DNA from: Paenibacillus sp. JDR-2
GTDB taxonomy: Bacteria > Bacillota > Bacilli > Paenibacillales > Paenibacillaceae
DNA: 64,000 bases
Direction of reading: 5' to 3'
NCBI RefSeq assembly: GCF_000023585.1
Contig: NC_012914.1
Location: forward strand, 6,857,501 to 6,921,500
The notes below the pieces were generated by a model. It was not told the origin of the DNA, did no database searches, and saw nothing but the letters and a program-made list of their open reading frames with translations. Numbering within the stretch: position 1 is the first letter of the stretch; each line of letters begins with the position of its first letter. This document shows positions 51,136-59,309 of this stretch, piece by piece. The position numbers and the translations under genes were made by a program.

Positions 51136-51831
51136 CTATAGTTGAATAAGACCGGCATACTTGCTGAATACCTCCAGCTGATTCGTAAACACAAGTACGC
51201 CCATCAACATCATGACAACTCCGCTTGCAACCGAGATCTTCGGGAGATGTTTCGTCACTTTTCGGAGATACGCGGTTAGATTATCGATCAGCACGGCAGA
51301 GAGCAGAAACGGAACGGCAAGTCCCAAAGCGTACATCGACAGCAGGAGCACTCCCTTCCCAAGGGTCGCCATGCTTCCGGCGTAGATCAGAATAGAGGAT
51401 AGAATCGGCCCGATGCAAGGCGTCCAGCCGACGGCAAATGCCATACCCAATACGAGTGCTCCCGCTTTTTTTCCGGGTGATCCGCTTGGCAGATACCGCT
51501 TCTCGGAATAGAGCAGCTTGATTCGCAGCAGCCCCGTCATATGCAGGCCAAAAACAACAATCAGCGCTCCGCCGATCTGCTGCACAAGCCGCATATGCTC
51601 GGATAACAACCGGCTGACGGTGCTGACGGATATCCCGAGCAGGACAAACAGGATGGAGAAGCCGAGAATAAACAGCACCGTCTGCGAGATAACCGTAAGC
51701 TTATTGGGGCTGTTCTTCAGATCGGTAGCCGATGTACCGGCAATATAGCTGAGATAGACCGGAATGAGAGGAAGAACGCAAGGCGATAAGAAGGACAGCA
51801 GTCCCGCCGAGAAAGCTAATAAAATATCCAT
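51136..51831 (-). CDS. ccdA: CcdA-type thiol-electron transfer membrane protein
   Basis: A 231-residue protein with six helices of the DsbD-beta/CcdA family, which carries electrons from cytosolic thioredoxin to extracytoplasmic thiol proteins. The conserved Cys lie in L-S-P-C-V-L-P near residue 17 and W-T-P-C-I-G-P near 140. It is followed by the ResA-like gene. The upstream region contains a dispersed structured element (51848-51939) that recurs near 63.2 kb. Confidence 0.92.
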   Translation of the reverse strand: MDILLAFSAGLLSFLSPCVLPLIPVYLSYIAGTSATDLKNSPNKLTVISQTVLFILGFSILFVLLGISVSTVSRLLSEHMRLVQQIGGALIVVFGLHMTGLLRIKLLYSEKRYLPSGSPGKKAGALVLGMAFAVGWTPCIGPILSSILIYAGSMATLGKGVLLLSMYALGLAVPFLLSAVLIDNLTAYLRKVTKHLPKISVASGVVMMLMGVLVFTNQLEVFSKYAGLIQL

Positions 51832-51847
51832 TACATTTCACCTGCCA

Positions 51848-51939
51848 CGTCAAGGTGAAACGGCTTCGCCGTTCTTAGGCGGGGAAGCGCGTTTCATTCC
51901 GGAGAATTCTAAGCCAATTTTATAAGATGAAACTTATAA
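51848..51939. repeat. Structured dispersed element, copy 1 (upstream of ccdA)
   Basis: This ~90-bp stretch contains AAGGTGAAACGGC-TTC-GCCGT, CTTAGGCGGG, a GGAA/TTTC-type stem, a CTAAG box and AACTTATAA. The same series, with base changes, recurs at 63175-63265. On the minus strand AACGGC and GCCGTT form a tight hairpin. It lies 17 bp upstream of the ccdA start. The function is unknown. Confidence 0.65.
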
Positions 51940-51951
51940 AGGCTCAGCATT

Positions 51952-51982
51952 GGAAAAAGGGGCGGCCAAGTCGGCCGCCCAC
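51952..51982 (-). terminator. Terminator of the SLH-protein gene
   Basis: GGGCGGCC pairs with GGCCGCCC (51959-51980), followed on the minus strand by T5. It separates the SLH gene from ccdA. Confidence 0.88.
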
Positions 51983-52015
51983 CTCTTCTTCGAGTCTCTA
52001 TTTTCAAGTTTCTAT

Positions 52016-55000
52016 TTATTGAGACAACAGGTTATACAGCACTTGCGCCGCTTCGGCTCTTGTCGATACGCCCTCCGGATTCAGCTTATTGCCGCTTCCT
52101 TTAATAACGCCAGTCTCAACAAGTGCTGCAAAGGCCGTTTGCGCATAACCCGCAATATGGGCGGCATCCGCATAGGAGGATACGGCTGCGCCTGTTTTGG
52201 CCGTTGGCAGCTCGCCTAATTGCTCAAGCGAACGGTATAGCAGCGTGAACAGCTCTTGACGCGTAATTTTGTTATTCGGATTAAACTTGTTATCGCCCGA
52301 GCCTGTCGCGATGCCAAGACGCTTCGCAGCAGCCAGGTAATTCGTGTAGTACGTATTGCCTGCGTCGGCAAAGTTCGCCGCGCCGGCTGCTTCCGGCTCG
52401 ATTCCGTATGCCTTCAGCAGGAAGACGATGAATTGGCCTCTTGTCAGCTCCGCATTTGGACTGAAGTGATCGGCATCGGTACCGCCGGTAATCTCGCGGG
52501 CAGCCAGGAAGCTGACCGCATGATGGAACCAAGCTGTCGCCGGAACGTCCACAAAGCCTACTTTATTGAAGCCGATAATGTATTGCGAGAAGTGAGTGGT
52601 TGCGAAATCCACGGTTCCCGTTGACGCATTGTAATGGCCGCGAATCGTTTGCAGCTCGCCGGAATCGGATAAGTAGTACACCACGATAGATTCGGCATTC
52701 TCGCCCGCTTTCAGCGTGTACGGAAGGCTTACCTGCACCTTGCCGCCGCCGAAATTCGAGATTTGCTTATCGCCGGCAAAGAGAGACAGATCATAAACGG
52801 GACGGTCGCCCAATACGGCCTTGCCTTCTTCCGTCAGCTCGAACTTCGATACGATCACGCTGATATCTCCGGACAAGGCGTTGCCGCTAATGCTTTCTAC
52901 CGCTTTGGAATCGAAGGTTAAGGTGCCGACCGACAGATCCGCCTTCACCGCCGCATTCGTTCCCGATGCAATCAGGTTGAAGGAGTCTCTAGGGATTGTC
53001 AGCTGCGTAGACGTTGTATCCGCGGTTCCAGGCACCTGGAAGCCGATCACGGCCGCTTTGCCCGCCGCTTCCGCTTTGGACGCTTTCGTAATAAGGCTTG
53101 CTACATCGCTTGCCGATACCGCCGCAACCGTCTCGCCCGTTGCCGAATCGGTTGTACCGGTAACCGTCACCGAATTTACCGCATTTACCTCTTCAACCGG
53201 TGTTGTTGGTGTTGTTGGCGTTGTTGGATTGGTAGGCGTTGTTGGCGTCGTAGGCGTCGTAGGGGTTGTTGGTCCGTCATAAGCCGGAACAATGACGTCT
53301 ACCGCCTGACCTGCTGCGTAAGGAACCGCCGTTGGTCCCGTCTGAGCGTTTGTTGGGCCGTTAAAGCCGTTTTTCGCCGCATATCTAACCGAGTACGTAC
53401 CAGCCGCAAGACCTGTGATCGCGTCGCCGGATACCGCGGTGTATGCCGAATCTGCCGCGCTTTTCAGCTTGTATTCCAATGCTTTGTTTGTTGTGCCCGT
53501 AATTTGGCCGTTGTTGTTCGAACTCGACGTTGGCGCTACGCCGGTCAGGCCGGTTGGCGTTGCTTCCAGACGCGTGAGCAATTTGTTCAGCGCGTTTGTG
53601 TAATTCGTATGATTGCGGACCGTGCCGTCAGCTACGGCATAATCCGGCTGAATGTTTTTCCAGGTGTACATCAATTCCACGTGGCCAAGGATTGGCGCTT
53701 TGCTGCCGTCAGCGTTCACATTGTCCTTGTTGTACGCAAACAGGTAAGGAACCTGCAGCTTATTAGCAACAATGTTATTGCCGTTGTCCGTGTAGTTGAC
53801 GTTATTGGATGCCGGCAGGTATTGCGTTTTGATGTTTGTCAGGTACGTATTGACCAGATCCACATACAGCTTCGCCAATGGATGGTTCGTATCGCGCACC
53901 TGCAGGAAAGTGCTGTTATGCGGATCCGCGCTTGGATCAAGCACCGAGATGCCCGCATCCAGCTTGGTATCCCAGAAGTAGACTTTGTCAACGTTGTACT
54001 TCTTCGCATACTCGTTGATGAAGCGGATTGCCGCTTGCGTATTCGGGCACCAAGAGCCGCCGAACAGGATGACGTAGTTACCCTTATTTTGAAGCAAGTG
54101 CGTTAACTCGTCGTAAGTAATATGCTCGTAGACAAGCTCGCCGTCATCGCCGACGACTTGCCCGTTCTCTTCATGCGTTGGGAATATGTCGCGGCCTACC
54201 GTTTGATCCTCATGCTTGTTAAACGCCGGAGCGATAAAGTCCCAATTGGTGAGGCTGTCGTAATCGGCAGCAGGCACTTTATTAAATACATTCAGCACCT
54301 GTGCCTTATAGCTGTCGACCTTCGCCGTATCCAGCGCATTGCCGTCGTTAGGATCGGCCGTCAGGAAATCGTTCCAGCTGTAATCCGCGGAAGAACCGTG
54401 CTTCTCGAGCGAAGCGATAATCGGCGCGGCATTGCCTTCGCCATCCTTGTGATCCTTGTCATAAATAAACAGGAACGGAGACTCGATTTTTTTCGCCTCG
54501 CCGCTCGCAATGACCGTAGAAGGCGTTGTTACCGTGCCGCCGCTTTCTTTTTCAGGCGACTTCTTGCTGTAAGTGATAGTAGCATCGGTATTGGCGCTCA
54601 GGTTCGTCAAATACTTGTCTACCAGCTCCACATACAGCTCGTTGAAATCGTAGAAGTTCGTTGTGTTTGTCGTTCCGGAGGTTACCACCTTGGTATATGG
54701 GGCAGCCTGCTGCTCGGCAATATCAACCGATTCGCCATCCAGCTTCGTATCGAAGTTGTAAATGGTATCTACGCCATATTGCTTCGCAACCTGGTTGATG
54801 AAGCCGATATCCGCCTGCGTCTCGTCGCTCCAGGCTCCGCCGAACAAGACGGCATATGTACCTTTGCTATCGAGCAGCGTAACCAGATCCTCGTAAGTAA
54901 CCGTCTTGAGAATATGGTTCGCGTCGTCCAAATGCGGGTAAACATCACTGAAGTAATCATAATGGCTGACTGCGCTATTAAAGCTGCTTACTTCCGCGGC

Positions 55001-55081
55001 GCGTGCCGTGCCGGCCTGGAAGACCGGCAGCACAAGCGCGGAGGCGAGCAGAACGGATAGTGTGCGATTAAATGTTTTCAT
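52016..55081 (-). CDS. S-layer-anchored protein with two thioredoxin-like modules
   Basis: A 1021-residue secreted surface protein. Residues 1-29 form a Sec signal ending in A-R-A-A. Two homologous ~110-residue modules follow, about 260 residues apart: module 1 has L-F-G-G-A-W-S-D-E-T near residue 82, module 2 has L-F-G-G-S-W-C-P-N-T near 341, both followed by a strand with D-T-K-L-D. They look like thioredoxin folds, with one cysteine only in module 2. A Thr-Pro linker (about 601-628) and a typical Paenibacillus surface beta region lead to three SLH repeats (F-V-D-V-P near 841, then about 905 and 965) that bind secondary cell wall polymer. The start is ATG at 55081 with GAGGAG nine bases before. 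Role in surface thiol chemistry is an inference. Confidence 0.85.
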   Translation of the reverse strand: MKTFNRTLSVLLASALVLPVFQAGTARAAEVSSFNSAVSHYDYFSDVYPHLDDANHILKTVTYEDLVTLLDSKGTYAVLFGGAWSDETQADIGFINQVAKQYGVDTIYNFDTKLDGESVDIAEQQAAPYTKVVTSGTTNTTNFYDFNELYVELVDKYLTNLSANTDATITYSKKSPEKESGGTVTTPSTVIASGEAKKIESPFLFIYDKDHKDGEGNAAPIIASLEKHGSSADYSWNDFLTADPNDGNALDTAKVDSYKAQVLNVFNKVPAADYDSLTNWDFIAPAFNKHEDQTVGRDIFPTHEENGQVVGDDGELVYEHITYDELTHLLQNKGNYVILFGGSWCPNTQAAIRFINEYAKKYNVDKVYFWDTKLDAGISVLDPSADPHNSTFLQVRDTNHPLAKLYVDLVNTYLTNIKTQYLPASNNVNYTDNGNNIVANKLQVPYLFAYNKDNVNADGSKAPILGHVELMYTWKNIQPDYAVADGTVRNHTNYTNALNKLLTRLEATPTGLTGVAPTSSSNNNGQITGTTNKALEYKLKSAADSAYTAVSGDAITGLAAGTYSVRYAAKNGFNGPTNAQTGPTAVPYAAGQAVDVIVPAYDGPTTPTTPTTPTTPTNPTTPTTPTTPVEEVNAVNSVTVTGTTDSATGETVAAVSASDVASLITKASKAEAAGKAAVIGFQVPGTADTTSTQLTIPRDSFNLIASGTNAAVKADLSVGTLTFDSKAVESISGNALSGDISVIVSKFELTEEGKAVLGDRPVYDLSLFAGDKQISNFGGGKVQVSLPYTLKAGENAESIVVYYLSDSGELQTIRGHYNASTGTVDFATTHFSQYIIGFNKVGFVDVPATAWFHHAVSFLAAREITGGTDADHFSPNAELTRGQFIVFLLKAYGIEPEAAGAANFADAGNTYYTNYLAAAKRLGIATGSGDNKFNPNNKITRQELFTLLYRSLEQLGELPTAKTGAAVSSYADAAHIAGYAQTAFAALVETGVIKGSGNKLNPEGVSTRAEAAQVLYNLLSQ

Positions 55082-55131
55082 GTGCATATACTCCTCTCCC
55101 TATTTGACCCATTTGTCTGATAAAAAGCCGA

Positions 55132-55911
55132 TTAGCAGCTTTCTTCACCGTCTACCGCGCAATCCTCATCCGAAGACGAAGGCGCCGTAGAAGGAGACGT
55201 GGAGGATCCGCCGGAGGAGCTTGTCGAGCCGGAAGAGGACGAGCTGCTTGCCGGCGTTTTTACGGCAGGCGTCTTAGGCTGCGACTCTTCTTGCTTTACA
55301 AACGTTACTTTTTTGCCCGAATCATCCGATTTGCTTGCGGCAGGCGCCGAAGCTTCCGGTTTGCTTGCAGCCGGCGTGGTTTGGGCCGGTTTTGCGGCTG
55401 GAGCCGGTGTTGCTGCGGGAGCAGCTGAAGTTGTGGACGGCTTGGAGGATGCCGCTGGCTCGGAAGCTTTAGTTGTGGCTGGCTTCGAAGCTGCAGATGT
55501 AGATGTTGAAGCCGGAGTGGAAGCGTTTTGGACGGCTTCCGTGGAGCTTGCTTTGGCTGTTTTCGCTTCTGCTTTCGTCTCCTCTGCAGGTGCAGCTGCC
55601 GTCTGTGCCGATTGAACCTCTGCTGCCTGAACGGCTGGCTCCTGAGCTTGAGCCTCAGCTGCTGCCGGCTCGGCAGCTGCAGTTGTTGCCTCCGCTGTCG
55701 CCTGCGGTTCAGCTGCTACGGCCGTATTGGTTGTGTCTGCTTGCGGCTGTTGCCCAACAGTTGTTGTTGCAGGCTCTTTAGCCTCTGCTGCAGCCGGCTC
55801 CGTGCCGGAAGTGTCCTTGTTCGCGTAAACGGCGGCATATGTCAGCGAAGAGAAGACTACGGCTGCGGCTACGAAAGTAACTGTTAATTTGGAGCTAAAC
55901 CATTTTTTCAT
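55132..55911 (-). CDS. Secreted Ala/Thr/Ser/Pro-rich protein with C-terminal Cys pair
   Basis: A 259-residue low-complexity protein with no family match. Signal-like residues 2-30 (V-T-F-V-A-A-A-V-V-F-S-S-L-T-Y-A) are followed by about 200 residues rich in Ala, Thr, Ser, Pro, Glu and Lys, then short Ser/Gly runs, and finally C-A-V-D-G-E-E-S-C at the C-terminus, the only two cysteines. The start is ATG at 55911 with AAAGG upstream. It looks like a wall-spanning stalk with a redox- or metal-capable tip. It lies 51 bp upstream of the SLH thioredoxin-like gene on the same strand and behind a leader with its own hairpin. Confidence 0.72.
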   Translation of the reverse strand: MKKWFSSKLTVTFVAAAVVFSSLTYAAVYANKDTSGTEPAAAEAKEPATTTVGQQPQADTTNTAVAAEPQATAEATTAAAEPAAAEAQAQEPAVQAAEVQSAQTAAAPAEETKAEAKTAKASSTEAVQNASTPASTSTSAASKPATTKASEPAASSKPSTTSAAPAATPAPAAKPAQTTPAASKPEASAPAASKSDDSGKKVTFVKQEESQPKTPAVKTPASSSSSSGSTSSSGGSSTSPSTAPSSSDEDCAVDGEESC

Positions 55912-55966
55912 GATGAAACTCATCCTTTCCCCTTTGGTTTTAGGCGGCTCATTTCAGTAATTAGGC

Positions 55967-56016
55967 ATAAAAAAAGATCCAATGCCCGCATCTAGTGATG
56001 CTTGAACATTGAATCT
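55967..56016 (-). terminator. Hairpin with T-tract in the leader of the secreted-protein gene
   Basis: On the minus strand AGATTCAATG pairs with CATTGGATCT around an inner GCATC/GATGC stem, then T7. It lies about 60 nt after the predicted start of transcription, so it would stop most transcripts unless overridden. Confidence 0.7.
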
Positions 56017-56079
56017 CTGGAGGTCCAGTCGACTAATTTCTTATCCGAATTACGTTATGAAGTTCCGATTTCTAACCCT

Positions 56080-56108
56080 ATCTTAGGATGTCAGAGATTG
56101 GATGTCAA
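56080..56108 (-). promoter_or_regulatory. Promoter of the secreted-protein/SLH gene run
   Basis: On the minus strand TTGACA (56103-56108) and TAAGAT (56080-56085) are separated by 17 bp; transcription would start near 56073, about 160 nt before the start codon. Confidence 0.7.
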
Positions 56109-56188
56109 CCCTTTTTAATAATTCCCCATAGAAATAGTCGGATTTATTTTTTTCAAATAATTTATAATTTTGTTTACCAAAAAAACAA

Positions 56189-56217
56189 TTGACAATTGCT
56201 TCGGACGTTTGTAAATT
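56189..56217 (+). promoter_or_regulatory. Promoter of the dicarboxylate-type symporter gene
   Basis: TTGACA (56189-56194) and TAAATT (56212-56217) are separated by 17 bp, with CAATTGACAATTG forming a small palindrome at the -35. Confidence 0.65.
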
Positions 56218-56267
56218 ATTGAATTGTAATTCCAATCAAACAACTTGGATTAGGGGGTAATAGTAAG

Positions 56268-57635
56268 ATGGATAAAATAGATAACAACCTGCTGCTGGCT
56301 ATCGAGACGAACTGGTACAGCTTTGTTACCGCAATCTTTGTCTTTGCTATTCTGTATTTCTTGGCACGCAAACGTGTCGGCTTCGGCACTCGGGTGCTTG
56401 TCGGATTAGGGCTGGGACTTGTCGTCGGGATCCTGTTCCAGAGCCTTGATTCCCTGGAGATCAAAGGGATCACAACCTTCGGCAGCATTTATATCAGCTT
56501 GATCCGGATGCTTGTTATTCCGCTCGTTTTTGTTCTTGTATTAAATAGTATCGCTTCGCTCACAAGCCTGGACTACCTTCGCAAAATCGGCTTCAAGACG
56601 TTTGCCTGGTTCCTTGGCACAACCGGTATCGCATCCGTTATCGGCTTACTGACCGCTCTGGTATTCAACCCGGGCAAAGGCATCCAACAGCCTGCCGCAA
56701 GCGATGCGGCAACGCGCGAGATTCCTACGTTTTCCGATGTTATTCTTAGCCTTGTCCCTTCCAACCCGGTTAGCGAAGCGGCGGACGGCAAGGTTGTTCC
56801 GATCCTGATCTTCGCGATATTCCTGGCTGTAGCCATCATTAAGGTTGGTTCGAAAAACGAAGAGGCCGTCAAGCCTGTCCGCGATCTGATCAAGTCGGCT
56901 ACCCAAGTGCTGCATCAGGTCGTTAAATTCGTCATCCGCCTTACGCCATACGGCGTATTCGCCCTGATTGCAGGCGTTGCCGCCAAATACGGCTGGGACA
57001 CCCTGCAAGAACTGGGCAGCGTTATCGTAACCTCGTATGTCGCCCTTATTATTCATTTTGTGCTTGTATTCGGAGGTCTGGTGCTCTTCGTAGCAAAGGT
57101 TAACCCGCTCAAGTTCTTCAAAAAGGTGTACCCGACGGTGGCCGTAGCCTTCACGACCCGAAGCAGCTATGCTACGCTGCCCATTAACCTGGAAGTCATT
57201 ACGAAACGTCTCCATGTCTCGCCGAAAATCGCAAGCTTTGTTGCACCGCTTGGCGCATCCGTTAACTTCAACGGCTGCGGCGGCGTATGGCCGGCGATTG
57301 TTGTCGTCTTTACCTCGCAGGCATTTGGCATCGAGCTAGGCCTGACCGATTACGTCGTGCTTGTATTGGTAAGCATCATCTCTTCCATTGGCGTTGCGGG
57401 CGTTCCCGGACCTGCGGTTATTTCGACAACGGTTGTTCTTACCGCGCTTGGTCTTCCGCTTGAGGCGCTTGCGATTGTTGCCGGCGTTGAAGCTCTGATC
57501 GACATGGCCCGTACGGCCGTTAACGCAACGGGTACATCGGTTACCGCCCTTCTCGTAGCCAATTCCGAAGGCGAATTCGACCGTGAAGCATTCAATAATG
57601 ACAACGATGAAGAAATTGCTTTAAACGCAGTGTAA
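56268..57635 (+). CDS. Cation:dicarboxylate/amino acid symporter family protein
   Basis: A 455-residue transporter of the DAACS (GltP/DctA/TcyP) family with about eight helices and two re-entrant hairpins. Motifs typical of the group include L-I-R-M-L-V-I-P-L-V near residue 80 and T-R-S-S-Y-A-T-L-P near 292, and the G-A-S-V-N-F-N-G-C-G-G signature near 324. That last motif carries Cys-Gly-Gly where classical glutamate carriers have an acidic-coordinating set, as in a sub-branch of unknown specificity. It has its own promoter and terminator. Substrate could be dicarboxylate, glutamate or cystine. Confidence 0.88.
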   Translation: MDKIDNNLLLAIETNWYSFVTAIFVFAILYFLARKRVGFGTRVLVGLGLGLVVGILFQSLDSLEIKGITTFGSIYISLIRMLVIPLVFVLVLNSIASLTSLDYLRKIGFKTFAWFLGTTGIASVIGLLTALVFNPGKGIQQPAASDAATREIPTFSDVILSLVPSNPVSEAADGKVVPILIFAIFLAVAIIKVGSKNEEAVKPVRDLIKSATQVLHQVVKFVIRLTPYGVFALIAGVAAKYGWDTLQELGSVIVTSYVALIIHFVLVFGGLVLFVAKVNPLKFFKKVYPTVAVAFTTRSSYATLPINLEVITKRLHVSPKIASFVAPLGASVNFNGCGGVWPAIVVVFTSQAFGIELGLTDYVVLVLVSIISSIGVAGVPGPAVISTTVVLTALGLPLEALAIVAGVEALIDMARTAVNATGTSVTALLVANSEGEFDREAFNNDNDEEIALNAV

Positions 57636-57658
57636 TTACAAATTAGAATCTGGAAGCA

Positions 57659-57704
57659 CAAAAGCCACCTTTTCCTGCATAAAGCGGAAAAGGCGGCTTT
57701 TTTC
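57659..57704. terminator. Terminator after the symporter gene
   Basis: AAAAGCCACCTTTTCC pairs with GGAAAAGGCGGCTTTT (one mismatch), followed by T6. It also lies at the end of the convergent APH-family gene. Confidence 0.85.
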
Positions 57705-58497
57705 ATTTGCAGGCTTCAAGCTCCCGGTCAATATAGGTCAGCAGCCATTCCTGCTCGCCGGGAATTCGCTCGCGGAGTCTTGCCGCGGCAACCGGCAGAC
57801 GCCAGCGGTCAATTGCTTCTCTCTTCGTTCCCGTCAGCCTGCAATATTCGGACAAATAGGCTTCGTTCAGCCGCTGGCCGGTATCCGAAGGGATAGACAA
57901 AGGAGGCATGGAAACAAACGGCGACAGCAACATCATGGAGGTTCTGGCCACGTCGCATAGCGGGTCTCCCGAATTGGCATCCATCCAGTCGATTACCGTC
58001 AGCCTATCTCCCGCCTGGAGCACATTATCCGGATGCAAGTCGCCGTGACAGACGGATTCGCCATCCGGCAGACGCTCCAGCGCCTCCAATACCGGCTCTA
58101 CCCGATCTCCCAGAAAAGAAGCGGACTGCCTTACAAACATAGCCATCCGATCCTTCTGCCTAGGCAGCCCGGATGCCCTGCAGCGGTGAATATCGGCATG
58201 AAGACGGGCCAGAAGGATACTGTAATGTTCCGCCTGATCCATATCGCCCAGCATGAAAGCCAAGAGGGATTGCCCCGCGATTTTCTCGTACACCAGCCCG
58301 CTTCTTCCCTCCACCTCAACCTGTCCAAAAACCTCCGGCGAAGGCACGCCGGCCTGATAAACGGCCGTGCCAATCCTCGACTCGTAATGAAGCCAATCCT
58401 TCGGAATGTTTCCGTAATAAAGCTTCACGACCTGTGCCTCGCCCCATTCGTAGACCTCGGCCGTCATGCCTTTTCCGATTAATTGTCCTGCAGTCAT
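57703..58497 (-). CDS. APH-family phosphotransferase 3
   Basis: A 264-residue compact kinase-fold protein. Catalytic loop C-H-G-D-L-H-P-D-N near residue 150 and the metal motif V-I-D-W-M-D-A near 168 are complete. The N-terminal lysine is in Q-V-V-K-L-Y near 25. This subgroup (aminoglycoside phosphotransferase family, small) is often annotated but its substrate is unknown. It lies 20 bp downstream of the fatty acid hydroxylase gene on the same strand. Confidence 0.83.
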   Translation of the reverse strand: MTAGQLIGKGMTAEVYEWGEAQVVKLYYGNIPKDWLHYESRIGTAVYQAGVPSPEVFGQVEVEGRSGLVYEKIAGQSLLAFMLGDMDQAEHYSILLARLHADIHRCRASGLPRQKDRMAMFVRQSASFLGDRVEPVLEALERLPDGESVCHGDLHPDNVLQAGDRLTVIDWMDANSGDPLCDVARTSMMLLSPFVSMPPLSIPSDTGQRLNEAYLSEYCRLTGTKREAIDRWRLPVAAARLRERIPGEQEWLLTYIDRELEACK

Positions 58498-58517
58498 CCT
58501 TTTCCTCCTTCATGCGG

Positions 58518-59162
58518 TCAGGACGACATCGTCCGGCCGCGGTTTTCCAGGTTTTTCGCAGTGGCGCTTGTCGGTACGTCCTTCTCCTCTTTAAGGGTTC
58601 CGAAGAGAGCATCCACAAGCGGCGTCGATACCCCGTACCAATAATTCTCGTTCTTGAAATGATGGAGCAGATGCATCCGCTTATTCCATTTCCAGAATCT
58701 CGTCTTCGGCTGTATCGGCCGGTGCGCGACATAATGCTTCCATTCATAAACGAGCAGCATCGCCACAAGCCCCGCGGCAAAGGCGAGAGTGAAGTCCACT
58801 GAGCCCGCGACCAGGTAGAACAGGAGCGCAAATACGCCAAGGTTGGGAAGGCTGTACCAGACCGGCAGGAACAGCAGCTTCAAATCATGCGGATCCGTGT
58901 GATGATCGTAATGCAGACGCTTCAGAAATTTGAGGAATAACGGGTTTTTGGGCGTCTTCAGATGAAAGAAGAACCGGTGAGTCAAATATTCGCTGAACAT
59001 AAAGCCGATAAGGCCGGCCACGAAGAATAGCGGACTGTACCAGGTCAGACTTGCAATCACGGCCCATGCTGCCAAACCGATCAACACCGCTGTCATAATC
59101 ATAATATCCGCATGCAAAAAATAGTCCCGGTAAAGCCCTTTTTTGCCCACTTTTAACCCCAT
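58518..59162 (-). CDS. Fatty acid hydroxylase / sterol desaturase family protein
   Basis: A 214-residue membrane di-iron enzyme with about four helices. The His clusters of the family are visible: H-R-F-F-F-H near residue 61, H-Y-D-H-H near 82, H-Y-V-A-H near 143, and H-L-L-H-H near 163. The family hydroxylates or desaturates acyl chains or sterols; the substrate in this organism is unknown. It has a weak ribosome binding site, and its neighbour is an APH-family gene. Confidence 0.85.
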   Translation of the reverse strand: MGLKVGKKGLYRDYFLHADIMIMTAVLIGLAAWAVIASLTWYSPLFFVAGLIGFMFSEYLTHRFFFHLKTPKNPLFLKFLKRLHYDHHTDPHDLKLLFLPVWYSLPNLGVFALLFYLVAGSVDFTLAFAAGLVAMLLVYEWKHYVAHRPIQPKTRFWKWNKRMHLLHHFKNENYWYGVSTPLVDALFGTLKEEKDVPTSATAKNLENRGRTMSS

Positions 59163-59309
59163 CCTCTGCCCTATTGAGATGTAAGCCCTTACTTCTTATC
59201 TTACCAGTAATTTTACAAAAAATGTTCTTGCTTATATGCCCGCGAAGCGAAATAATAGGGTTTATTATTCAACAAGATGTATGCTCATCAGAAAGGTTGG
59301 CTTTACCTT

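Noticed and set aside
54122..55060. 312-codon plus-strand frame inside the SLH gene
   Set aside because: Antisense of the thioredoxin-like modules; Arg/Ile/Val-rich translation typical of shadows.
55976..56110. Named riboswitch class in the leader of the secreted-protein gene
   Set aside because: I compared the leader with the conserved cores of the SAM, lysine, c-di-GMP, glycine, FMN, T-box and guanidine classes and saw no match; it is reported only as an attenuator-like leader.
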